Source: Pegoplata infirma
Taxonomy: Eukaryota > Arthropoda > Insecta > Diptera > Anthomyiidae
Assembly (NCBI GenBank): GCA_963921195.1
Contig: OY992538.1
Location: forward strand, 4,712,001 to 4,776,000
DNA: 64,000 nt
Reading direction: 5' to 3'
Shown here: positions 55,551 to 64,000 of the stretch, piece by piece
Layout of the letters: each line of letters starts with the position of its first letter
How positions within the stretch are numbered: position 1 is the first letter of the stretch
Translations under genes and position numbers: made by a program
Notes under the pieces: generated by a model
The model's input: the letters and a program-made list of their open reading frames with translations, nothing else
What the model was told of the DNA's origin: nothing
The model's database searches: none

Positions 55551-56331
55551 AAAGTACCTTTTATAAAAGGTTCCTTTATAAAAAGTACTTTTTATAAAAA
55601 GAACCTTTTATGAAAAATACCTTTTATAAAAAGTACCTTTTATAAAAAGTGCCTTTGATACAAAGTACCTTTTATAAAAAGTACCTTTTATAAAAAGTAC
55701 CTTTAATAAAATGTATCTTTTATAGAAAGTACCTTTTATAAAAAGTACCTTTTAAAAAAAGTACCTTTTAAAAAAAGTACCTTTTATAAAAAGTACCTTT
55801 TATAAAAAGTACCTTTTATAAAAAGTACCTTTTATAATAAGTACCTTTTATAAAAAGTTCCTTTTATAAAAAGTACCTTTTATAAAAAGTACCTTTTATA
55901 AAAAGTAGCTTTTAAAAAAGTAGCTTTTAAAAAAAGTAGCTTTTAAAAAAAGTACCTTTTATAAAAAGTACCTTTTATAAAAAGTACCTTTTATAAAAAG
56001 TACATTTTATTAAAAGTACCTTTTATAAAAAGTACCTTTTATAAAAAGTACCTTTTATAAAAAGTACCTTTTATAAAAAGTACCTTTTAGAAAATTACTT
56101 TTTATAAAAAGTACCATTTATAAAAATACCTTTTATAATAAGTACCTTTTATAAAAAGTACCTTTTTTTATAAAAAGTAAATTTTTTTATAAAAAGTACC
56201 TTTTTTTATAAAAAGTACCTTTTATAAAAAGTACTTTTTATAAAAAGTACCTCTCATAAAAAGTACCTTATATAAAAAGTACCTTTTATAAAAAGTACCT
56301 TTCATTAAAAGTACCTTTTATTAAAAGTACC
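55551..56331 (+). repeat. 16-bp array GTACCTTTTATAAAAA, about 49 units
   Basis: A nearly homogeneous array. GTAC and TTTTATAAAA within each unit are self-complementary. Variants cluster (GTAGCTTTTAAAAAA at 55905-55950, longer T-runs at 56160-56215), which shows local duplication. It follows directly after the 145-bp units, which end in a similar GGTACTTTTTATA phrase. Confidence 0.95.
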
Positions 56332-56829
56332 GAAAGTACACTTTTTGGTACTTTTTTATTTCTTGAGGTATAAATAAAACAAACTTTTTTGTTTTTAAAT
56401 CATTACATTGGTGGAGGGTATTTAAAGATTCGGCACAGCCGAATATAGCTTTCTTACTTGTTTATGGTTGTGATTGTTTATGCTGAAATTTCGAACGCGG
56501 CAACAAAAACATTTGTACAAAAAGAAGCATACAAATTATTTGTGTTTATTTTAAAATTGTGAATGTAAAAAGTTAATTAAAGTTATTTTGTGCAAATTAT
56601 TAACGAAAAGTGCGCCCACGATATGTAAAGAAAAATTGGTGGCAAATGCTTGATGTTTAGTAAAATGGCAAATTTGCCAAATACCCAACTAAAAAAGGCA
56701 AATTTAATCGTCACTGTGAAAACCCTAATTATTTTTATTCTATGTATGCTTTGGTTAATATTGTGGAGGGTATTCATAGATTCGGCCAAGTCGAATTTAA
56801 ATTTTCTACTTGTTTTTTATTTTTTTTTT

Positions 56830-57140
56830 CCTGGAGAATCCTAACTTAAAATTATGAGTTTCTAAGATTATTATTTTAGAAAATCAAAAAAGTATCAAAG
56901 TGCACATTTTGACCATTGCAAAAAAGTACATTTTCTAAATAGTACATTTGTCAGAAATTATAAGTTCAAGTTTATTAAAGCATTATTTATAACATAGAAA
57001 ATGTAAAAATTTTTGACCCACAAATATCGGAATTCCTAAAAAGTGCATTTTTTAGAATGTTTTTTTTTTTTTTTGTAATTTTAAGTTCTTATGACCAATA
57101 TAGAAGGACAAAAAATTTTCCAAATTTTACCCCTATAGAA
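56830..57140 (+). repeat. Diverged repeat related to 24430-24860
   Basis: TTTCTAAGATTATTATTTTAG followed by AAAGTACATTTTCTAAA-like motifs in the same order as at 24542-24800. Non-coding. The G/T-poor chance frames nearby are not protein-like. Confidence 0.4.
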
Positions 57141-57173
57141 TCGAAATTTGCAAAAAGGATTTTTTTCGGAATA

Positions 57174-57278
57174 TTTTTGCCCTGTATTTTCTTAACAGCT
57201 GTTTTGATAAAACAACACAGAAAAAGTCAGCTGTTTTATAAGGAAATTTCAACCCTGTGATTTTTTACAGGGCAAAAA
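57174..57278. repeat. Small 105-bp inverted-repeat element
   Basis: TTTTTGCCCTGTA and TACAGGGCAAAAA are perfect 13-bp inverses, and CAGCTGTTTT occurs twice inside in the same orientation. It may be a short MITE. The target duplication is unclear. Confidence 0.45.
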
Positions 57279-57279
57279 G

Positions 57280-58609
57280 TGCAACTTTTTTGCACTTTAT
57301 AGGGCAGACATTTTTAGAAAAAAACACGATATCCTTTATAAGGGTTGACATTTTTTTCAGAAAAGAATACAAAAACATCATTTTTGGGAGAAAATGCAAA
57401 AAAAGGCACAGTTTTTGTCAGAAAAGAAAACACCATAAGAAATTTAATTTTACATTACGATTTTTTGAAGTTTTAAAAAAGCAAAAATTTCAATGTAAAC
57501 TATGGAATTAATAATAAAGAATTGTAAGTAGTACACGTTTTACAGTTATCTAAATAATATTAATGCCTACACCTTCATTTATGGAAAATCATGTTAATCT
57601 TGTGTGTGTGTGTGAGTGTATGTGTAAGACAATCTTTATTGGAACATTACTGCCATCAATACTTAAGTTAATGTAAATTTAATCTTTTTTGAAAAATATA
57701 AAAAAAAACTCAAGTACTGCACCAAACTATGCAAATTGCTAAAGGCTGCCATTGTTTGCCATGGATAGGTTCACTAGATTGCTGACTGCCTGGTTTGTTT
57801 GTTAATGCTGTACGTCCATATGTTCCCCCCATAGAGTCTTTGGGAGTTTCAACAATATGCATTTGTCGATGACTCTGGGGTGTTGGATGGAGATTTTAGA
57901 TTTTTTTTTTTTTTTGGGTTTTTGCCGAAAGCTGGCAAATGGTTTAGTAAGAAGTTAAAATACGGCTGCTGTATATTAGATAATGATGATGATGGCAATG
58001 TCGGTGGTGGTGAAGGTGGTAGTGTTGGTGGCAGTAGTCATAGTTGTTGCTGCCTGCAACAAAGTGAATGCAGTGCAGTGGTTTTCCTAAACATAGTAGT
58101 TAAAAGTGTAGTTGTACGTACTCTTGTATTGTTTTATGGTTGTCATGCACTAGTTTAAATCATGTGGGCGTGTTATGGCTGGAATGTGGAGGCCGCTTTA
58201 TACAACTTATATACATACAAACTTATTTACAATATTATTTTAGTTTCCATCGCTTTGTTCGTTTGTTCATTTTTTTACACTCCATGTAAAAAAACATAAA
58301 TTTTATGTTGTTGTTGCTATTTTGCTCCGTTTAATGGATTTTAAGCTAATGGCGCCGTTATCACTACTGTACAATGTCCATTGAATTACACCTCCTTCAT
58401 TTTATTCATACATATATAAACATACATATGTGATATTATATTCATATATTCATAAGATGCAAAAAAAAGTAATGATAATGGTTTTCTGTTCAGGAACAAA
58501 AAAAAAATAATCATTGTAACGGATCGTATGGTTAAAACCTCATCATCAAAACATGAGATCATAACAATATACAAAACTTTTTAACACTATCATATTCATA
58601 TGTGAATAT
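57280..58609. other. AT-rich stretch, no gene
   Basis: A TG run at 57602-57614, GATGATGATGG/GGTGGT tract at 57984-58035. The 92-codon frame at 57880-58158 arises from these simple repeats and poly-T and has no recognisable domain. Confidence 0.5.
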
Positions 58610-58840
58610 GGGGCATTCAATACCAAATCAGAAACTTTGATTTTTTTTTAGTTTTTCCTAATTAGTAGTTTTTAGTAACCTTTGAAAACTTCTTTCTTGC
58701 AAATTTTCAGTTTCTTAATTTTTCAAAAAGTTCAAAATTATATTTATACCCTCCACTCTAGTGATAGAGGGTATTTATAAGTTTCTCATTCCGTTTGTAA
58801 CACCTCGAAATATTGGTCTAGGACCCCATAAAGTATATAT

Positions 58841-60641
58841 GGGGCATTCCATGTCAAATCAGACTCTTTGAATTTTTTTTTTTTAGATTTTCCCAAATTG
58901 TTTACAGTTTTATGTACCCTTCGAAAACTCCTTCGTGGTAAATTTTCCGATTTTTTTGATGACCCGTTCAAAAGATATCGAATTTTTAAAAATTGGTAGT
59001 TTGTTCCTTTACTTAAACTTCTTTTACTCATAACTTCTTCAATAATGGTCAAAACTTCAAATTTTTTTTTTCTTCAAAATTTTTGTTTTTTTACGTACTT
59101 TTTAAAAAAAATTCCCAAAAACTTCTTAAAAGCGGTTTAGTATGCGATTTTTAAGTTTTAAAATTTATATCTCATTTTTTAAAATGTTTGTACTCTTCGA
59201 TTTTTTCAATTCTACAAATTTTTTGCCCAGGAGGATCGTGGGATAACGATTATTACTATTTTTTTTGAAAAAAATTTATTGTTATTTTCCAATCTTAAAA
59301 TTATTTCTACTGCTCCAATGGTGCGTCATAGAGGGGTCATTTATAAGGCCGACCCCTATTAATTTTTACGTCTTAACATTTCTTTGGAACAAACTAATAC
59401 CAGATTTCCAATTTCTAAGGGGGCTCCAACACAAAACTACATTTTTTAAAATTTGCTCAAACCGCTCTAACTGCCCTAATACTGCCCTTAGAGCAACAAA
59501 ATGTATGACCGACCCATAATATTTTTTTAGTCCAAACATTTTCTCTGAGCACACCTACCCTCTCTCTTTAACTGCTATGGCGGTCCCCATACAATTTTTT
59601 TTTTATTTTTGTAAATTTGTTTTATTAAATCAGCTTCTACCGGTGCAATGGTGCGTCCGAGAGGGGTCATTAGTAAGACCGACCCCCATTTATTTTTACC
59701 CTCCAACATTTATGTAAAACATACCACAGCCCTATATCCACTCCCTAAGTAGGCTACCATTTAAAATTACATTTTTATAAAATTTGCTCCAACTGTTATT
59801 TGTATGGGAGCCTACTTAGGGAATGGAGATAGGGCGTAGGTATGTTTTCAAAAAATGTTGGGGGGGGGGGGGGATCGGTTAAAGATAGAGGGTAGGTGTG
59901 TTCAGAGAAAATGTTTGGACTACAACAATATTGTGGGTTGGTCATACATTTTGTTGCTCTAAGGGCACTATTAGAGCAGTTAGAGCGGTTGGAGCAAGTT
60001 TTAAAAAATGTCGTTTTGTGTGGGAGCCCCCTTAGAAATTGGAGTTAGGGTAGTAGTTTGTTCCAAAGAAATTTTAAGACGTAAAAATTAATGGGGGTCG
60101 GTCTTATAAATGACCCCTCTATGACGCACCATTGGAGCAGTAGAAATGGTTTTAAGATTGGAAAATTACAATAAATTTTTTTCAAAAAATTTTAAAAAAT
60201 AGTAATAATCGTTATCCCACGATTCTCCTTGGCAAAAAATTTGTAGAATTAATAGATGTTTTACACAAAAAAATTTCAAAAAAATCGAAGAGTACAAACA
60301 TTTTCAAAAATTAGATTTAAATTTTAAAACTTAAAAATCGCATACTAGAGCGCTTTTAAGAACTTTTTGTGATTTTTTTTAAAAAGTACGTAAAAAACAA
60401 AAATTTTGAAAAAAAAAATTGAAATTTGGACCATTATTGAAGAAGCTATGAGTAAAAGAAGTTTGAGTAAAAGAACAAACTACCAATTTTTAAAAATTCG
60501 ATATCTTTTGAACGGGTCATCAAAAAAATCTGAAAATTTACCACGAAGGAGTTTTCGAAGGGTACTACTAAACTGTAAACAAATTGGGAAAATCTAAAAA
60601 AAAAAAAATTTCAAAGTGTCCGATTTGACATGGAATGCCCC
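58841..60641. mobile_element. Inner fold-back, full length about 1.8 kb
   Basis: Starts GGGGCATTCCATGTCAAATC and ends GACATGGAATGCCCC. Arms of roughly 850 bp match along most of their length: ACTCCTTCGTGG..., CATAACTTCTTCAATAATGG, ATAACGATTATTACTATT, TGCGTCATAGAGGGGTCATT, GTATGACCGACCCA and the inverses. A G14 tract is at 59860-59873. Compared with the 51458 copy it has an extra centre (about 59310-60146). Such a long hairpin could yield double-stranded RNA if transcribed. Confidence 0.85.
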
Positions 60642-60750
60642 ATATATATACTTTATGGGGTCCTGGACCAATATTTCGAGGTGTTACAAACGGAATGAGA
60701 AACTTATAAAAAAAAATTTTCAAAGTGTCCGATTTGACATGGAATGCCCC
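60642..60750. repeat. Inverted helentron piece plus duplicated fold-back tip
   Basis: 60642-60708 is the helentron core in inverse orientation (ACTTTATGGGGTCCTGGACC, GTTACAAACGGAATGAGAAA). 60709-60750 repeats the fold-back tip (CAAAGTGTCCGATTTGACAT through GGAATGCCCC). The insert therefore ends twice with the same tip, separated by flank sequence copied in inverse. Confidence 0.75.
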
Positions 60751-60939
60751 ATATATATTCATGATCCTCGATCGATTTAAAGACGATCTAACGATGTCCG
60801 ACCGTCTGTCTGTTGAAAACACGCTAACTTTTGAAAGACTTTACGGAGGCTCCTGAAGTTTGGCATATATATTGGGAATTTACCTGGCCAGGTTGGCATT
60901 TTCTAATTTTCTGGGTCCAAATGCAGGCCTTTGAACTTC

Positions 60940-61318
60940 TTGTAGCATAAAAATGTGGCATTTGTTAATCAAAAACACAAAAAATCATGTAAAAAATGCT
61001 ATTTTTCAGAGGTTGATTTAGTTCTTCAAGGAGGAACTTTTTCCCCCCTGGTCCGATTTTGCCTAGGAACATAAGGCTTGTTCGTGCCAGATTTGGGCAG
61101 CTCTTTTATTTTGGACTGCATCGTGTTAACTATAGACGGACAGACAGACAGACGGACAGACAGACCGACGGACGGACGGACATCGCTATAATGTCTTAGA
61201 ATCGATCACGGATCAATAATATATATACTTTATGGGGTCCCCGACCAATATTTCGATGCGTTACAAACGGAATGACAAAGTGAGTATACCCCCACACTGT
61301 AGTTGGAGGGTATAAAAA
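60940..61318 (-). mobile_element. Helentron 5' part, minus strand, same subfamily as 44800
   Basis: Reverse of TATACCCTCCAACTACAGTG, core TTTGTCATTCCGTTTGTAAC with GCATCGAAATATTGGTC, a GTCC/GTCT run (61137-61180), and GTTAACACGATGCAGTCC. It matches the inner helentron at 44800-45369, but the 3' end is not visible. Confidence 0.75.
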
Positions 61319-61625
61319 TAAGTTTAAATACAGGAACAAGCCAAAATTTTTTTAGAATTCAATATCTTTTCAAAAAAATCTGAAAATTTTCCATTATTTA
61401 ATAAAAACTGTAAAAAATTGGGAAAATAACAAAAAAAAAAAAATTTCAATGTATACGATTTGGCGTGGAATGCCCCATATATTTGTTGCGGTTTATTAGA
61501 GATGATGCAGCACAGTGGTTTAAGTGTAAGCAAATTTAATGCAAACATGATCCTTGATCCACTGATTGAGTCAGAATTGCTTTTTAAGTGGAATTATAGA
61601 TCTGTCTTTACATCGTCTCGTGTGA

Positions 61626-62232
61626 CACCGTCCGACAAAAATGAAAAAAGTCGTTAAACACAAACTGGATAATATACGTTTAAAACTAGAGATTAAATGT
61701 AGTAAAACTGCATTTACAGTTTTTTATTTCGTGACCCTGTTTCCTTCCAAAAGCACTTCAAAGTTTTAGAGGATTAAATTTTATAAAATATTTTTATAAT
61801 ATTTGTACTGTTGCTAGGATGCCTCTAGTGATGGCAAATGAAAGAGGACGAATTCTCCAAATTTTCATATTTTATTATTTTTACATATCAGGAAAAAGGA
61901 GGTACGTCCTTTCAAAACTTTATCCTTCAATATCATTAAAAACTTTCAACGAAATATTTTAATGAAGTTTTCAAAGGACTTTATTCACATCCTTTTATTT
62001 TGATATGGCAAAATAAAAAGATTGAAAAATTAGGGGAGATCCTCCTCTTCATTTGCCATCATCGGAGGCAAGTACAAAAATTTTATAAAATGTTTCCTTT
62101 AAAACTTTGAAATCCTTTTAAAAGAAAACAGGATCACGAAATGAAAAACTTAAATGCAGTTTTAATCCATTTAATAATTACTTTCAGACGTATATCATCC
62201 GATTCATGTTTAATATTGGCTGTCGGACGGTG
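61626..62232. mobile_element. Fold-back element (CACCGTCCGACA ends)
   Basis: Ends CACCGTCCGACA and TGTCGGACGGTG. Long inverted arms pair TTTCGTGACCCTGTTT with AAAACAGGATCACGAAA, TTGTACTTGCC-type segments and GATGGCAAATGAAAGAGGA with TCCTCTTCATTTGCCATC. 607 bp, non-coding. A 5' fragment of the same family is at 63072-63140. Confidence 0.82.
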
Positions 62233-62952
62233 TTATTAAAGTAATTTGAGCAATTTTTTTAAATTTGATCAAGTTTACCCCACTGTGCTTCATAATATGC
62301 GCTCTTATTTTTTTTGTAAATATTTCAAAGTGTGTATCATCCACATGGTGGTAGTGTTTTGTAAATGGTTGGCTGTTTAATAATCATTATTAAATATGCA
62401 CCACTTAGCATCATACAAATAAATTATTTTCATATTCATGATAATAGCCAACTGACCAACCACCAGTTTTAGTGGACCATTGCTGGTGCTCTAAATGTCT
62501 GTCCATCTGCCCATCCGTTTGTCCAGTCGTTCGTCTATCCGTACGTCCAAGAAAGTGCTTTCAAAAGTGCAATGGGGCAGTACGGTTATTATGCAGTCAT
62601 AATAAGTATGCTTGGTAGCTTCTTTATTTTGGCTGACGTTTCTTTCATCTTTACCATATTCACTTGGAAGACATACATGCACCTGAAATGTTTACATCTC
62701 TCTCATTTGATCTTAAGTTTGATTACAATTATTAAAGTTGTTGTTGTTGCTTTTTTTCAGCTTGACTAACATTCTTTTTTTTTAATTTTTTTTGGGGTGT
62801 ATTCGTCCACGTTTGTTGCATAGAGTATGAACAAAAAAAAAAAAAAAAATATAGTAAAAATAAAAAAATAAAAATAATTCTATAAGTTCCTTGTGTGGCC
62901 TTTTTGATGGCTTTGGTTATTTTTTCGTATTTATTTTTTCTTTCAAAATAAA
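62233..62952. other. AT-rich stretch with a decayed GTCC-type microsatellite
   Basis: 62499-62549 reads as worn GTCC/GTCT/ATCC units (CTGTCCATCTGCCCATCCG). No helentron core is next to it. No gene; a 65-codon frame at 62572-62769 lacks motifs. Confidence 0.5.
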
Positions 62953-62986
62953 TGTATGTAAGTAAATTGCAATTTACTTACATACA
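62953..62986. repeat. Perfect 34-bp palindrome
   Basis: TGTATGTAAGTAAATTG is followed without spacer by its exact reverse complement CAATTTACTTACATACA. Its right edge overlaps the TACA that starts a Tc1-like terminus. Confidence 0.92.
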
Positions 62987-63071
62987 GTGACCGACAAAAG
63001 TCTACGTACGATTACATTGAAAATGTAATTCGTTAACGACATAGTTAACTATAATAGACCTAAGTATTACA
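62985..63071. mobile_element. Tc1/mariner-type terminus, single end
   Basis: CAGTGACCGACAAAAGTCTA after TA has the look of a Tc1/mariner TIR. The interior ends after about 85 bp where a CACCGTCCGACA fragment begins. The opposite end is not found. Confidence 0.5.
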
Positions 63072-63140
63072 CCGTCCGACAAAAATAAAAAAAAAGTCGT
63101 TAAACACGAATTGGATAATATACGTTAAATACTGGAGACT
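63072..63140 (+). mobile_element. CACCGTCCGACA fold-back family, 5' fragment
   Basis: CACCGTCCGACAAAAATAAA, then AGTCGTTAAACACGAATTGG and ATAATATACGTTAAA, matching 61626-61690 closely. Truncated at about 63140. Confidence 0.75.
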
Positions 63141-64000
63141 AATGGGCCTATTCTAAAAAAATATAACAAAAATTGTTGTCATTAAAATTTATTATACATT
63201 CTGTTATAATTTTTGTTATAGATTTGATTTGGTATTCTATGCATAAAATGACAAAAAAATAACAATTAAATTCACCTTATTGTGGTGAAAGGTTTTGTTT
63301 GTCAAAAAAAATAAAATTAAATTATAAAAAATATAAAAAATAAAAAAAAATTCTTGGAATTCTATTGGGATTATTGGCCAAGCCTCTAACGGCCATTCCC
63401 TTATTGTTATTCACGTATTTGGCATGGCGGATGTGTGTAGTATTGAGATTTGGAGATGCTTTTGTTTCAATATCACATGGCAATTGCTCCTAAGGATTTT
63501 GAATTTGTATTTTGTTTCGTTTATGGGTTACAATTGATGTATGTATTTATATCCAGCAAAATAATCTGACAATAAGAAATTTTCGTTTCCAATATTGTTC
63601 CCCCTCATCAGCAACAAATGAATTAGTACGGGTTAGGACCAATATCACAAGGCTCCCATATCCGATACCACAATGACCGGACTTTACCCTCACATACACA
63701 CACTCTGTCTCCTTTTTGTTGCCTGTCCCCACAACACACCCCTCCCTAAATTCCAACCTTTAATTATACCCTACATTTTCCTTTAATTATACCTTCTCTC
63801 TTCCTACTAACGAATTTCCATACTATGTATTTCTTTGAATCTGAAAAACATCTTCCTGTCCAAACAATTGCCATGCACTTCAAACAACATATTTAAACGC
63901 TTCACTTTACCAACTAACATCTTCCCCAATTATTTTTTTTTGGCGTAAAAATACAATGGATATGGTAATCTAAAAAAAAAATGAAGCAAAGAGAGCGAGG
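63141..64000. other. AT-rich to mixed non-coding edge
   Basis: 63141-63360 is AT-rich. 63360-63900 is less AT-rich and may be host DNA. The 69-codon frame at 63547-63756 shows no recognisable domain. No feature is supported. Confidence 0.45.

Larger units (their letters stand above)
53743..56463 (+). mobile_element. Inner helentron with two internal tandem arrays
   Basis: 5' TATACCCTCCACTCTGGTGA, core TTTGTCATTCCGTATGTAAC, GTCT/GTCC run 53878-53931. 3' GTGGAGGGTATTTAAAGATT, hairpin ATTCGGCACAGCCGAAT and TTACTTGTTTA. Inside are a 45-bp hairpin, a 145-bp minisatellite and a 16-bp array. 2.7 kb, far longer than the other copies because of the arrays. Non-coding. Confidence 0.85.
52798..56817 (+). 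mobile_element. Outer helentron (about 4 kb) containing a second one
   Basis: 5' TATACCCTCCACTCTAGTGA, core TTTGTCATTCCGTTTGTAAC, GTCC/GTCT run 52934-53000. 3' GTGGAGGGTATTCATAGATT, hairpin TTCGGCCAAGTCGAA and CTACTTGTTTTTT. The inner helentron 53743-56463 makes up most of the length. After its removal about 1.3 kb remains, which is close to the 50281 copy. Confidence 0.82.
58744..60920 (+). mobile_element. Helentron core, opened by a fold-back at its TA site
   Basis: 58744-58840: TATACCCTCCACTCTAGTGA through CCCCATAAAGTATATAT. It resumes at 60751 with ATATATATTCATGATCCTCG, ATCTAACGATGTCCGACCGT and TGAAAACACGCTAACTTTTG. About 1.9 kb of fold-back DNA lies in between. The 3' part is replaced near 60920 by helentron sequence in the other orientation. 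Confidence 0.75.
58610..61476. mobile_element. Outermost fold-back element with nested helentron sequence
   Basis: The left arm starts GGGGCATTCAATACCAAATC (58610) and the right arm ends GGCGTGGAATGCCCC (61476). Flanks read GAATAT and ATATAT. Between the short remaining arms (58610-58742 and 61330-61476) lies helentron sequence (58744-61318), itself opened by a second fold-back. The order inferred is fold-back, helentron, fold-back. Confidence 0.6.

Noticed and set aside
55551..56331. Regular 16-bp array as a CRISPR
   Set aside because: Units are contiguous without spacers, in a eukaryotic context inside a helentron. It is a satellite.
57880..58158. 92-codon frame with poly-Phe, Gly and Cys stretches
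   Set aside because: Encoded by poly-T and GGT/GAT simple repeats; no recognisable domain.
62572..62769. 65-codon frame with hydrophobic segments
   Set aside because: Chance frame in AT-rich DNA; no motif and no neighbouring exon signals.

Overview
This window looks like non-coding nuclear DNA of a higher fly (Diptera, most likely a calyptrate such as a muscid or blow fly). It is very AT-rich, with many A/T homopolymers and no dense coding. It is packed with transposon remnants. The most diagnostic are Helitron/helentron-type non-autonomous elements carrying the dipteran mini-me/DINE core (CATTCCGTTTGTAACACATC) followed by GTCC/GTCT microsatellites. I found no host exon, functional tRNA, rRNA or CRISPR array. 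Every coding signature I recognise belongs to decayed LINE (non-LTR) retrotransposons. The assignment to flies rests on these repeat families and is an inference.

Layout. 1-3500: TIR elements, including a Tc1/mariner-type shell with two nested inserts. 3762-18000: LINE remnants of several families, broken by a hAT element, a MITE and two members of a ~700 bp TIR family that begins CCCAGTTGG. I name the LINE families A (RT, RNase H and a Cys/His tail), B (RT without RNase H, poly-A tail), C, D, E and F (RNase H type). 18131-24860: a helentron split by a hAT, a TIR element with two tRNA-like modules that is split by another hAT, and small MITEs. 25625-39640: more LINE-A, B and D, with further CCCAGTTGG elements and one helentron. 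40970-49010: satellite-like repeats, a LINE-F remnant split by a MITE, a hAT, a helentron inside a helentron, and a head-to-head pair of TIR elements. 50281-61480: nested helentrons and long fold-back elements, including a helentron that carries a 145-bp minisatellite and a 16-bp array of about 49 units. 61626-64000: a fold-back element, a Tc1-like end and AT-rich DNA.

The sequence gives a relative insertion order. LINEs were hit by CCCAGTTGG elements, hATs, helentrons and MITEs. Helentrons were hit by hATs, by other helentrons and by a fold-back family that twice used the same TA-rich site in the helentron core. Three hATs have exact 8-bp target duplications, and one of these is confirmed by empty sites elsewhere in the window. 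The least ordinary observations are tRNA-like modules inside two different TIR element families, the helentron-borne arrays, and the nested fold-back/helentron structure at 58.6-61.5 kb. The pattern resembles pericentromeric or intronic transposon-rich DNA. Family names are my own labels, given from sequence alone.
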